From Stappia sp. TSB10P1A (GTDB lineage: Bacteria; Pseudomonadota; Alphaproteobacteria; Rhizobiales; Stappiaceae), in the NCBI RefSeq assembly GCF_900185725.1, contig NZ_FYAU01000035.1, positions 186,001 to 250,000 of the forward strand: DNA of 64,000 nucleotides, given 5' to 3'. The position numbers and the translations under genes were made by a program. Positions 1 through 7,933 of the stretch are shown here, piece by piece (positions within the stretch are counted from its first letter, which is position 1; each line of letters begins with the position of its first letter). Under the pieces are notes generated by a model, which worked only from the letters and a program-made list of their open reading frames with translations, made no database searches and was not told where the DNA came from.

Positions 1-1400
1 AGAGCCACGAACGTTCGTGGGGATGGCCGGGAGCGTTTCGGGCAGGCCCTCGGCTCGCCGGTCCCGGCTCGGCGCGCCGTCCGGGAGGACGCGGGGAGGG
101 GCTGTGCCGGAGGATGAAGGGGGTCAGGAACGGACACGGCAAGCGCCGTCAGGCGGATGTGAGACGGAAGGCGTTCGCTCCATTCCACGGCTGTCATACC
201 TGCGAAGGCAGGTATCCAGTATCCGCTGGGGCTGCATGATTGTGCGAGGGCAGCAGCCTCCGACCGCCTGGCGGTAGCGCCGAAGCTTGAGCCTCGCGAC
301 CTGTGGTTACTGGGTCCCGGTCTTCGGCAAGCCGAAACCGGGACGACAGGCCGAGTGTGGGGCTAGTGCGGGCGTGTCCTCGCCGCCTCTCTGGCAGCCA
401 ATAGACCCCGGCTCTCCGGCTTCGCCTGCGGCCGGGGTGACATCCGTGGGTTGGGTGACCGGCGCGTGCTTGCGCGCGACCGGGGGAGACCTCCGAGATG
501 GGGCGAGGTCGCGCCTCATTCTCAGGCCGTCATCCCGGCCGCGCGCAGCGCAGCGCCGGGACCCATTGGCGCCCTCAGCGGACATTTGTCGCACATGCCT
601 CTCTTCTAGCGTCTTCCCGGACGAGGCCGAAGGCCGACGATCCGGGACCGGAGAGCCACGAACGTTCTTGGGGAGGGCCGGGAGCGTTTCGGGCAGGCCC
701 TCGGCTCGCCGGTCCCGGCTCGGCGCTGACGCGCCGTCCGGGAGGACGCGGGGAGGGGCTGTGCCGGAGGATGAAGGGGGGCAGGAACGGACACGGCAAG
801 CGCCGTCAGGCGGATGTGAGACGGAAGGCGTTCGCTCCATTCCACGGCTGTCATACCTGCGAAGGCAGGTATCCAGTATCCGCTGGGGCTGGTGGTGGCG
901 TGACGGCGGCAGCCTCCGACCGCCCGGCGGCAGCGCCGAAGCTTGAGCCTCGCGACCTGTGGTTACTGGGTCCCGGTCTTCGGCAAGCCGAAACCGGGAC
1001 GACAGGCCGAGTGTGGGGCTAGTGCGGGCGCGTCCTCGCCGCCGCTCTGGCAGCCAATAGACCCCGGCTCTCCGGCTTCGCCTGCGGCCGGGGTGACATC
1101 CGTGGGTTGGGTGACCGGCGCGTGCTTGCGCGCGACCGGGGGAGACCTCCGAGATGGGGCGAGGTCGCGCCTCATTCTCAGGCCGTCATCCCGGCCGCGC
1201 GCAGCGCAGCGCCGGGATCCATTGGCGCCCTCAGCGGATATTTGTCGCACATGCCTCTCCCCGCGTCTTCCCGGACGAGGCCGAAGGCCGACGATCCGGG
1301 ACCGGAGAGCCACGAACGTTCGTGGGGAGGGCCGGGAGTGCTGCCGAAAGGCTCTCGGCTCGCCGGTCCCGGGTCGCGGCTGCGCCTTGCCCGGGATGAC
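1..1400. repeat. Tandem ~654-bp repeat array (two long copies plus a partial third)
   Basis: Copy A begins at or before base 1, copy B at 652 and copy C at 1306, so the period is 651-657 bp with small indels. Copies A and B match almost base for base (for example 287-590 against 943-1246); copy C keeps about 95 bp and then diverges. Each unit carries several palindromic modules: CCACGAACGTTCGTGG at 5-20 and 1310-1325 (degraded in copy B), ATACCTGC/GCAGGTAT at 196-215, and a GTCCCGG/CCGGGAC hairpin at 314-344. Several reading frames stay open through the unit but none looks like a protein. The stretch 1401-1582 is GC-rich with degenerate short repeats and no gene. The array may continue upstream of the window. 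Confidence 0.85.
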
Positions 1401-1582
1401 GAAAAGAGAGGGCGCGCGGGCGGACGAAACGCGAAGGCGGCGCGCGGGATGACGAACGCGAGGGCGCGCGGGAGGACGCACGGAGACGGACGAGCGCGGG
1501 AGGACGCAAAAGGAGGGCGGCGCGTCCCGCGCGCCGATGCGTGGCCGCCGCCCCTTTGCTCGTCCCGCCCGTCGCGGGCGGG

Positions 1583-2620
1583 TCAGTGCGAGGTGACCAG
1601 TCGCGCCCGGCCGGCCATGCGGGCGCTCTGCTTGCGCCCGCCCTGCGCCCAGAAATAGGACTGGCGCTCCTCCGTCGGAGTGCAGTTGTAGCGCTCCCGG
1701 TAACACTTGGTGAAATGCGAGGTGGAGGCGAAGCCGCAGGCGATGGCGACGTCGAGCACCGGCCGGTTGGTGCGCCGCAGCAGGTCGCGCGCCGTCTCCA
1801 GCCGCAGCTTGAGATAATACTGGCCGGGCGTGCAGTCGAAATGGCGGCGGAACAGCCGCTCCAACTGGCGCGGGCTGAGGTTGACCGTCATCGCCAGTTG
1901 CTGGCAGGACAGCGGATCCTCGATATGCAGGTCCATGATGCGGATGGCGTCGAGGATCTTGACGTTGGAAATGCCGGTGCGGCTTTCCAGATCGTGGCGC
2001 TGCGCGCTCTCGCCCGAGCGCATGTTCTGATAGAGCGCCACCTCCGCCACTTCATGCGCCAGATAGGCGCCGTGCTGGATGGCGATGACGCGCAGCATCA
2101 TGTCGAGCGCGGCCATGCCGCCGGCGCAGGTGATGCAGTTGCGGTCGATGGCGAAGAGGTCGCCCGAGACCTCGATCTCGGGAAACTCCTCGCGGAAGGA
2201 GCGCAGGTTCTCCCAGTGGATCGTACAGCGGCGGCCGTCGAGAAGATGGTAGCGGGCGAGCACATAGGAGCCGGTGCAGACCGCGCCATAGGTGCGCCCG
2301 CGCGCGTTCAGCTTGCGCAGCCGCGTCCCCAGTTCCTTGGGCAGCGGCACGCGCTCCACGTCGACGCCGGAACAGATCAAGGTGATGTCGGCGTCCTCAA
2401 GGTCGTTGATCGACCCCTGGACCGAGAGATGGCAGCCGTTGCTGGCCTGCACCGGGTTGCCGTCCACCGAATAGGTCTTCCAGGAATAGAACTCCTGGCC
2501 GAGCACCCGGTTGGCGATGCGGATCGGCTCGATCGTCGAGGTGAAGGCGATCAGCGAGAACTGATCCAGAAGGATAAGGGCCACCGTCTGCTGTTCGGTG
2601 GAGGTGGTCTGATCTGCCAT
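1583..2620 (-). CDS. GlxA/GbdR-like AraC-family transcriptional regulator
   Basis: A 345-residue regulator. Residues about 10-185 form a DJ-1/PfpI (class I amidotransferase-like) domain with the nucleophile-elbow motif GAVCTGSY (C115). Residues about 220-325 are an AraC double helix-turn-helix ending in ACGFASTSHFTKCYRERYN. This domain order is that of the GlxA family, and many local motifs match my memory of Pseudomonas GbdR, the glycine-betaine/dimethylglycine activator, so a quaternary-amine ligand is a reasonable inference but unproven. The ATG at 2620 is preferred; an in-frame GTG at 2626 would add two residues. No catabolic target lies beside it: upstream there is tRNA-Val and downstream the repeat array, so the target genes are probably elsewhere. 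Confidence 0.85.
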   Translation of the reverse strand: MADQTTSTEQQTVALILLDQFSLIAFTSTIEPIRIANRVLGQEFYSWKTYSVDGNPVQASNGCHLSVQGSINDLEDADITLICSGVDVERVPLPKELGTRLRKLNARGRTYGAVCTGSYVLARYHLLDGRRCTIHWENLRSFREEFPEIEVSGDLFAIDRNCITCAGGMAALDMMLRVIAIQHGAYLAHEVAEVALYQNMRSGESAQRHDLESRTGISNVKILDAIRIMDLHIEDPLSCQQLAMTVNLSPRQLERLFRRHFDCTPGQYYLKLRLETARDLLRRTNRPVLDVAIACGFASTSHFTKCYRERYNCTPTEERQSYFWAQGGRKQSARMAGRARLVTSH

Positions 2621-2690
2621 GCGCACTGTGCCCGGGCTGCGAGGGGCTGACCCCTAGTCCAATGGAAGGTTTTTGCTTCTATTTGCGGGC

Positions 2691-2719
2691 AGTTTGTGAG
2701 TAGCCGTCAATCTTGTCAA
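2691..2719 (-). promoter_or_regulatory. Candidate promoter of the GbdR-like gene
   Basis: Read on the minus strand this is TTGACA-N17-CAAACT, with a perfect -35 and a weak -10, in the AT-richer part of the 304-bp gap 2621-2924. It would start transcription about 65 bases before the ATG at 2620. Confidence 0.35.
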
Positions 2720-2872
2720 ATAAAAACGGCGGCGAATACATGTATGGCGAAATTATGCCGGCAGACATGAAATAAAGCGGGGCGGGGTCAACAAAACGTC
2801 ATGGCGATGCGCGGGTGCGACATGCTGCCGGCGTCGGGCATGGGGAAAATCCACAGGCGTCCAAATTCCGCC

Positions 2873-2901
2873 TTGCGCAAGCCGGCCCGCTCCTTTAGAT
2901 A
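2873..2901 (+). promoter_or_regulatory. Candidate promoter of tRNA-Val
   Basis: TTGCGC-N17-TAGATA lies 23 bases before the mature tRNA 5' end, the spacing expected for a stable-RNA promoter. The rest of 2621-2924 shows no gene. Confidence 0.5.
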
Positions 2902-2924
2902 CCCCTCACCAGCCGACAGGCCAT

Positions 2925-2999
2925 GGGCGATTAGCTCAGCGGGAGAGCGTTCCGTTCACACCGGAAAGGTCACTGGTTCAATCCCAGTATCGCCCACCA
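2925..2999 (+). tRNA. tRNA-Val (anticodon CAC)
   Basis: A full cloverleaf can be drawn: acceptor GGGCGAT/ATCGCCC, D stem GCTC/GAGC, anticodon stem TTCCG/CGGAA around loop TTCACAC (anticodon CAC, reading GUG), T arm ACTGG-TTCAATC-CCAGT, and an encoded ACCA 3' end. A short open frame on the opposite strand across this gene is an artefact. Confidence 0.97.
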
Positions 3000-3003
3000 T
3001 TCC

Positions 3004-3122
3004 TTCCCGCATTTTGGTCCTTCCCACAGTCTGCTGCTTCCCGCAGCCTGGCTGTTTCCGCCGTGTGGTCCTTCCCGCAGTTTGGACCTTCCCGCAGCCC
3101 GGCCGTTTCGGCCGTCCTCCGG
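3004..3122. repeat. 17-bp tandem repeat, seven copies, directly after tRNA-Val
   Basis: Seven consecutive 17-bp units start at 3004, 3021, 3038, 3055, 3072, 3089 and 3106, with core TTCCCGCAG-N2-TGG. Units 1-3 resemble units 4-6, so there is also a 51-bp higher-order period. The array begins five bases after the tRNA CCA end. The remainder of the 363-bp gap to 3362 contains no gene that I can support. Confidence 0.85.
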
Positions 3123-3362
3123 CGCTCGCGGGCGTCCTGTCCTTCATCGTTTTCGCGACCAGCCTTGCGGCTGCGGTCTCAACGCGCAGTCTTCCGCGAT
3201 CGGGCAGACGGTGCCTGCGTCATTGTGCGCCGCGCGGCCGCATTTGCGAATGGTTTACTTCATCGGCATTTTTTTAGGCCGCAGGGCGTTTTTGGTCCCG
3301 GAATAAAGTCTCGTTCAAGGCCCTGCCGGCATAGTCGCCGGAAACAGAGGGCGGTTTTGCGA

Positions 3363-4490
3363 ATGCACGGACATATCGTCAGAAGCAGTATGGTGCGCAG
3401 CGCGACACAACAGTGCAGTCGGCCGATGGAACGACGGGACGTGGCCGGCGTCGCGGCGATTTTCGCGAGCGCCTTTCGCAACGGCCGGCAGGCGCCGGGG
3501 CTGGAGGCCTATCTGGAGGCGCTGTGCTTCGGCAGCCCGCATCTGTCGTCCGACAACGGCAGCCGGGTGTTCGAGGACGAGAGCGGCACCGTCCGCGCGG
3601 CAATCCTGTCGGTGCCGATGCGTTTTCGCGTCGAGGGCCAATTGGTGACGGCGCGGCTCCTGTGCAACTTCATGGCCTCCGGCGAGGCGGGGTCGCGCGG
3701 GGCGGCCAGCCTCTCCCGCTATTTTCGCGGCAAGCGGCACGATTTCCTGTTCTCGGATACGGCCGTCGAGACCAGTTCCCACCACTGGCGGGCCGCCGGG
3801 GGGCATGTGCTGCCGATCCAGAGCCTGGAGTGGCGCCGCCTGTTCCGGCCGCTGGCCGCCGAGGTGCCGCGCCTGCACCGCGCCCTGCGGAGCAGGGCGG
3901 GGCAGATCGCGCTGGCGCCGCTCCGACTGCTCGATGCGGGCCTGCGCCGCCGCCACAGGCGCCTTGTCGCCAGAATGCCGGAGGGCCTTGCCGTTGAGGC
4001 CGTCGGCCCGGCGCGCTTCCTGTTCGAGGCCCGGCCGATGCTGGGGCGGTTCAGCGTCCGTCCCGACTGGGATCCGGCGGAGTTCGCCTGGCTGATGCGG
4101 ATGGTGGAGAGCAATCCGGGCCTTGGAGCGCTGCGCTTCTGTCTGGTGACCGATGCCGGCGGCGCGATCATCGGCGCCGCCGCCTATTGCGGCAGCGGGC
4201 GCGGGCGGGCGACCGTGCTCAACCTCCTGTGTCTCGAAGGGCGGGAGCGCGAGAGCGTCGCGGCGCTGCTGGCCGATCTCGACCGGCAGGGATATGCAGA
4301 GGCCCGCGGCATGACGCAGCCCTTCCTGATGCCGGCGCTGCAGGCGATGGCTCACGTAACGTTCCGCCATCGCGGCTTTTTCTGCGTTGCCGGCCGGCTG
4401 CCGGCTTTGCACCGGGCGGTGGAACAGGAGCTGCTCTATGCGGAAGGCCTGTCGTCCGAAAGCTGGTCGCGCCTGCTCACCGATTTCTGA
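3363..4490 (+). CDS. GNAT-family N-acetyltransferase-like protein
   Basis: A 375-residue protein whose N-terminal third has the look of a GNAT fold: an opening helix (MERRDVAGVAAIFASAFR), then a beta hairpin carrying ESGTVRAAILSVPMRF. The second half looks like a further GNAT-like module ending in a helix near residue 360. I recognise no substrate signature and would not guess one. The start at 3363 has a GAGGG about eleven bases upstream; in-frame ATGs at 3390 and 3426 are alternatives, the last lying right before the conserved helix. It stands alone, with tRNA-Val upstream and a convergent gph downstream. Confidence 0.6.
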   Translation: MHGHIVRSSMVRSATQQCSRPMERRDVAGVAAIFASAFRNGRQAPGLEAYLEALCFGSPHLSSDNGSRVFEDESGTVRAAILSVPMRFRVEGQLVTARLLCNFMASGEAGSRGAASLSRYFRGKRHDFLFSDTAVETSSHHWRAAGGHVLPIQSLEWRRLFRPLAAEVPRLHRALRSRAGQIALAPLRLLDAGLRRRHRRLVARMPEGLAVEAVGPARFLFEARPMLGRFSVRPDWDPAEFAWLMRMVESNPGLGALRFCLVTDAGGAIIGAAAYCGSGRGRATVLNLLCLEGRERESVAALLADLDRQGYAEARGMTQPFLMPALQAMAHVTFRHRGFFCVAGRLPALHRAVEQELLYAEGLSSESWSRLLTDF

Positions 4491-4543
4491 CGGGAGCGGC
4501 ACCAGTCCGGCACCAGTCCGGCGCCCGGTCCTGGGCTCGGGGT

Positions 4544-5236
4544 TCAGCCGACGGCGAGGTCGAGGCCGATGCCGATCCGGTCGAGGGCGGAGCGCAATTC
4601 GTCGAAATGGTCGATGACCGCGTCGGGCGAAAGCTCGCGCACCGGCACGGCGGTGTAGCCGAAGGTGACGGCGACCACCGGAATGCCGGCGGCGCGGGCT
4701 GCGTCGATGTCGGCCCGGCTGTCGCCGATCATCACCGAGCCGGCAAGCCGCGCGCCGGCGCGCTCGATCGCGCCGAGCACCGGCATGGCGTCGGGCTTCG
4801 ACCGCGCGAAGGTGTCGCCGCCGACCAGCGCGTCGAACAGGTCCAGCATTTTCAGATGCTCCAGAAGCTGGCGGGCGATCGGCTCGGACTTGTTGGTGCA
4901 CACGGCCAGCCGCCAGCCTTCGGCGCGGAAGGCGACCAGCAGATCCAGGATGCCGGGAAAGGGCAGGCTGAGGCCGGCGATGTCGGCCCGGTAGAGCGCG
5001 ATGAAGCGCAGAAACAGCCGCTCGATCTCGGCCGGATCGGGGTCGGCGATGCCGTTCTCCAGCAGCGCCTTGGCGAGCAGCGGCCGGGCGCCGACGCCAT
5101 AGAGGTGTCCGAACGTATCGAGACCGACTTCTCCGAGGCCCTCCTCGCGCATCACCCCGTTGACCGCGGCGGCAAGGTCGTGGCGGGTGTCGACCAGGGT
5201 GCCGTCGAGATCGAAGACGAGGGCGGGCGAGGGCAT
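4544..5236 (-). CDS. gph: Phosphoglycolate phosphatase (HAD superfamily)
   Basis: A 230-residue HAD hydrolase that removes phosphate from 2-phosphoglycolate, a by-product of DNA repair and oxygenase side reactions. Motif I is FDLDGT with the nucleophile pair D9/D11; the helical cap follows (residues about 15-85); motif II is in VCTNKS; the lysine of motif III is in SKPDAM; motif IV is GDSRADI. Length and motif order fit Gph rather than larger HAD proteins. The ATG at 5236 is preceded by AGGAG and directly begins the conserved domain, so a longer in-frame extension upstream is rejected. The upstream gap 5237-5515 holds palindromes, including one that could be an operator. Confidence 0.88.
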   Translation of the reverse strand: MPSPALVFDLDGTLVDTRHDLAAAVNGVMREEGLGEVGLDTFGHLYGVGARPLLAKALLENGIADPDPAEIERLFLRFIALYRADIAGLSLPFPGILDLLVAFRAEGWRLAVCTNKSEPIARQLLEHLKMLDLFDALVGGDTFARSKPDAMPVLGAIERAGARLAGSVMIGDSRADIDAARAAGIPVVAVTFGYTAVPVRELSPDAVIDHFDELRSALDRIGIGLDLAVG

Positions 5237-5416
5237 GGGCGGCTCCTGGAGGCTGCGACGGCTGTTCGGGGGCTTATACCCGCGCCGCTTGCCCGTGGGG
5301 AAGGGGGATAACGGGGCGGCGTCGCGGCGGCCCGGCGGCGACAGGCGCACAGGGCGCCCTCCGGCCGGGCCCTGTGCCTTTGCGCGAGTGTCGCAAGATT
5401 CGGCCGTTTTGAGACG

Positions 5417-5432
5417 GGATTTTGCAAAATCC
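5417..5432. promoter_or_regulatory. Perfect 16-bp palindrome upstream of gph
   Basis: GGATTTTGCAAAATCC is a perfect AT-cored dyad in otherwise GC-rich DNA, about 180 bases before the gph start. A second perfect dyad, GGGGCGCGCCCC, sits at 5445-5456. Either could bind a dimeric regulator; I cannot name one. Confidence 0.4.
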
Positions 5433-5462
5433 GTCGCAAATTCTGGGGCGCGCCCCGAAAGC

Positions 5463-5491
5463 GAAACGCCGGCCAAGGCGGCCGGCGTTTC
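5463..5491 (-). terminator. Hairpin terminator after the alpha/beta hydrolase gene
   Basis: A 12-bp perfect stem (GAAACGCCGGCC / GGCCGGCGTTTC) with a 5-base loop starts 24 bases after the hydrolase stop codon. The U-tract on the minus strand is short, so termination strength is uncertain. Confidence 0.6.
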
Positions 5492-5515
5492 AAGGGTTTG
5501 GCTTGTTTTTGAGGC

Positions 5516-6172
5516 TCAGGCCATCTCGCTGGTGACGCCGAGGCGCTTGTCGAGATAGGCGCCGCACTCGGCCATCAGCTCTTCCATATGGTTCTCGAAG
5601 AAGTGGTTGGCGCCCGGAATCACCTTGTGATCGATGACGATGCCCTTCTGCGTCTTGAGCTTGTCGACCAGGGTCTGGACGTCCTTCGACGGCACCACCT
5701 TGTCGGCATCGCCATGGACGATCAGGCCGGAGGAGGGGCAGGGGGCCAGGAACGAGAAATCATGCAGGTTGGCCGGCGGAGCGGCGGAAATGAAGCCTTC
5801 CACCTCCGGCCGGCGCATCAGGAGCTGCATGCCGATCCAGGCGCCGAAGGAGAAGCCGGCGATCCAGCAGGAGCGCGCGTCCGGATGCACCGTCTGCACC
5901 CAGTCGAGGGCGGCCGCCGCATCCGAAAGCTCGCCCTGGCCATGGTCGAAGGAGCCCTGGCTGCGCCCGACGCCGCGGAAGTTGAACCGCAGCACGGCGA
6001 AGCCGCGCTTCGCGAACATGTAGTAGAGCTGATAGACGATCTGGTTGTTCATCGTCCCGCCGAACTGCGGATGCAGGTGCAGGATCAGGGCGATGGGGGC
6101 CGTCCGCGATTTCGCCGGCTGAAAGCGGCCTTCGATCCGGCCGGCCGGACCGTTGAAAATCACTTCAGGCAT
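5516..6172 (-). CDS. Alpha/beta hydrolase (COG2945-like)
   Basis: A 218-residue single-domain alpha/beta hydrolase. The oxyanion region is HLHPQFGG (residues about 32-40), the nucleophile elbow is GFSFGA (Ser about residue 106), and the acid and histidine fall in HGDADKVV and GANHFF. There is no signal peptide, so it is probably cytoplasmic. The family is widespread in Alphaproteobacteria and poorly characterised; esterase or dienelactone-hydrolase-like activity is possible but not shown. It is divergent from the suf operon, sharing the 380-bp gap 6173-6552, and is followed by a hairpin terminator. Confidence 0.8.
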   Translation of the reverse strand: MPEVIFNGPAGRIEGRFQPAKSRTAPIALILHLHPQFGGTMNNQIVYQLYYMFAKRGFAVLRFNFRGVGRSQGSFDHGQGELSDAAAALDWVQTVHPDARSCWIAGFSFGAWIGMQLLMRRPEVEGFISAAPPANLHDFSFLAPCPSSGLIVHGDADKVVPSKDVQTLVDKLKTQKGIVIDHKVIPGANHFFENHMEELMAECGAYLDKRLGVTSEMA

Positions 6173-6269
6173 GGACCACCTCGTTCATGGGGCATTCGTT
6201 CCTTAACTTTTCTTGCCGTTCGCCGGGCCGCGCGGGGTTGCGAAGCTCAGGGCAATTGCGTAGTCCGAC

Positions 6270-6298
6270 TTGACTCGGCTGGCCCTGGTTCCTACAAC
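6270..6298 (+). promoter_or_regulatory. Sigma70-like promoter of the suf operon
   Basis: TTGACT-N17-TACAAC is the best promoter in the 380-bp gap 6173-6552 and points to the suf genes. It predicts a start near 6305 and a leader of about 250 bases. Further down the leader there is a tandem AATTGCA repeat near 6440, of unknown meaning. Confidence 0.6.
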
Positions 6299-6300
6299 TT

Positions 6301-6319
6301 CTTTAGAATCGTTCGAAAG
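6301..6319. promoter_or_regulatory. ICE-like palindrome (putative Irr operator) at the suf start point
   Basis: CTTTAGAA-TCG-TTCGAAAG is an inverted repeat with 7 of 8 arm positions paired. It resembles the iron control element (TTTAGAA-N3-TTCTAAA type) bound by Irr in rhizobia. It begins two bases after the -10 hexamer, where bound repressor would block initiation. The factor assignment is inference; the dyad itself is seen directly. Confidence 0.6.
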
Positions 6320-6552
6320 TTGACGGCGGAGGCCGCGTCTCGTCCGGTTCACGTCGGCGGCCCGGTCGACCAGTCGTGTCGATCTGTCCGTCCGGCCAGC
6401 GTGGTATATAGGGATGTCTTAAACCGATCTCCACGCGGAATTGCAAGAATTGCATCGCGCAAGATGACAGCCGGGTCGGTTTTTTTGTCGGACGGACGGT
6501 CCGGCGGAGCAGTTTTGGGCGGCGTGTTTTCGGCGCAGACGGTACGAGGGTC

Positions 6553-7731
6553 ATGACGTCAGGGGCCGGCATCTATCTCGATCACAATGCAGGCGCGCCA
6601 TTGCGCCCGCAGGTGGCCGAGCTTGTCTGCCGGGTGCTGACCCAGACCGGCAACGCCTCGTCGGTGCATGGGCCGGGCCGGCGGGCGCGCGGCACGATCG
6701 AGACGGCGCGGGCGCAGGTCGCCCGGCTGTGCGGCGTGCCGGGCGCGCAGGTCACCTTTACCAGCGGCGCCACCGAGGCGAACGTGACGGCGCTGTCGCC
6801 GGTCTGGAAGGACGGGCGCGGCGAGCGGCGGTTCACCCGGCTGCTGGTGGCGGCGAGCGAGCATCCCTCGGTCGCGGCCGGCGGACGCTTTCCGGCCGAG
6901 GCGCGCGAGAGCGTCCCGGTCGACGGCGAGGGCCTCGTCGATGTCGCGGCGCTGAGCGCGCGCGTCGGCGAACTGACGGCGGCGGGCGAGAGCCTGCTGG
7001 TGGCGGTGATGGCGGCCAACAACGAGACCGGCGTGCTGCAGCCGCTGGGCGAGATTTCGTCGGCGCTCAAGGGCAGCGGCGCGGTGCTGCATGTGGACGG
7101 CGTGCAGGCGGCCGGCCGCATCGCCATCGACATGGAGGCCTGGGGCGCCGACAGCCTGGCGCTGTCGGCCCACAAGATCGGCGGCCCGCAGGGCGCGGGC
7201 GCGCTGGTGGTGCGCAGGGCAGGGTTGCACCCGGCCCCCTTGCTCACCGGCGGCGGACAGGAAAACTGGCGCCGCGCGGGCACGGAGAATGTCGCGGCGA
7301 TCGCCGGTTTCGGCCTTGCGGCGGAACTGGCGGCGGCGGAACTGGTTGGATGGGACGAAATTACGGCCCTTCGGGATGGCATGGAGCGGCAGCTTCGCCA
7401 TATATGGGCCGACACAGTGGTTTTCGGCGCCGGCGCACCGCGGCTCGGCAACACGAGTTGCTTCGCGGTGCCGGGCGTGGCGGCGGAGACCGCGCTGATC
7501 GCCCTCGATCTGGAGGGCATCGCGGTGTCGTCCGGCTCCGCCTGCTCCAGCGGCAAGGTCGGTGTCTCGCCGGTGCTGTCGGCGATGGGCGTGGAGCGGG
7601 ATCTGGCGCGCGGCGCCATCCGGGTCAGCCTCGGGCGCAACACCGCGCCGGATGAGATCGAGATGTTTCTTGCCGCATGGCGGCGGATATCGGGACGGAT
7701 CAGGCAGACAGGCGCGGGCCGCGCCGCCTGA
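6553..7731 (+). CDS. Cysteine desulfurase, NifS/IscS type, first gene of the suf operon
   Basis: A 392-residue class V PLP enzyme that takes sulfur from cysteine as a persulfide for Fe-S assembly. The start is YLDHNAGAP; the cofactor-binding ATEAN stretch is near residue 75; the PLP lysine is in SAHKIGGP; and the catalytic cysteine sits in the long mobile loop SSGSACSSG typical of group I (IscS/NifS) enzymes, in contrast to the SufS encoded later in the same operon. Two desulfurases of different groups in one suf locus is a recurrent alphaproteobacterial arrangement. No iscR or rirA gene precedes it here. It is followed by a 202-bp gap with tandem hairpins before sufB. Confidence 0.93.
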   Translation: MTSGAGIYLDHNAGAPLRPQVAELVCRVLTQTGNASSVHGPGRRARGTIETARAQVARLCGVPGAQVTFTSGATEANVTALSPVWKDGRGERRFTRLLVAASEHPSVAAGGRFPAEARESVPVDGEGLVDVAALSARVGELTAAGESLLVAVMAANNETGVLQPLGEISSALKGSGAVLHVDGVQAAGRIAIDMEAWGADSLALSAHKIGGPQGAGALVVRRAGLHPAPLLTGGGQENWRRAGTENVAAIAGFGLAAELAAAELVGWDEITALRDGMERQLRHIWADTVVFGAGAPRLGNTSCFAVPGVAAETALIALDLEGIAVSSGSACSSGKVGVSPVLSAMGVERDLARGAIRVSLGRNTAPDEIEMFLAAWRRISGRIRQTGAGRAA

Positions 7732-7757
7732 CGGGATCCGGACCACACGAGCGATAA

Positions 7758-7843
7758 GGGGCGCGGCCTGCGCCCCGTCACGACCCGGACGCGGCTCGGC
7801 TGCGTCCAGCAAGACCCGGACGTGGCGTTGGCCGCGTCCAGAA
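7758..7843 (+). repeat. Three tandem GC hairpins between the desulfurase gene and sufB
   Basis: Hairpin 1 is GGGGCGC/GCGCCCC with a 5-base loop (7758-7776). It is followed by two 31-bp direct copies (7782-7812, 7813-7843), each starting GACCCGGACG and closing with GCGTCC, so each can fold as a hairpin. There is no U-tract, which argues against simple termination; a processing or mRNA-stability role is possible. Confidence 0.6.
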
Positions 7844-7933
7844 CGGAAGAATGACCGGGAGCGGCCGGCGGCCGCGCCCATCACATAGTGCGACAACCCG
7901 CGGTCCTTGACACCGCAGTGGATGGAGACACGC

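Noticed and set aside
17-1658. Several open frames of 60-250 codons on both strands in the repeat array
   Set aside because: They repeat with the DNA unit, shift frame at the indels between copies, are rich in Arg, Pro and Ser, and overlap one another; no domain is visible.
3004-3122. Possible CRISPR array
   Set aside because: The 17-bp units are directly contiguous with no spacers, diverge from one another, and no cas gene is present.
2956-3147. 63-codon open frame on the minus strand across tRNA-Val
   Set aside because: Its C terminus (VGDTGIEPVTFPV) is the well-known translation artefact of tRNA genes, and the rest is the translated 17-bp repeat.
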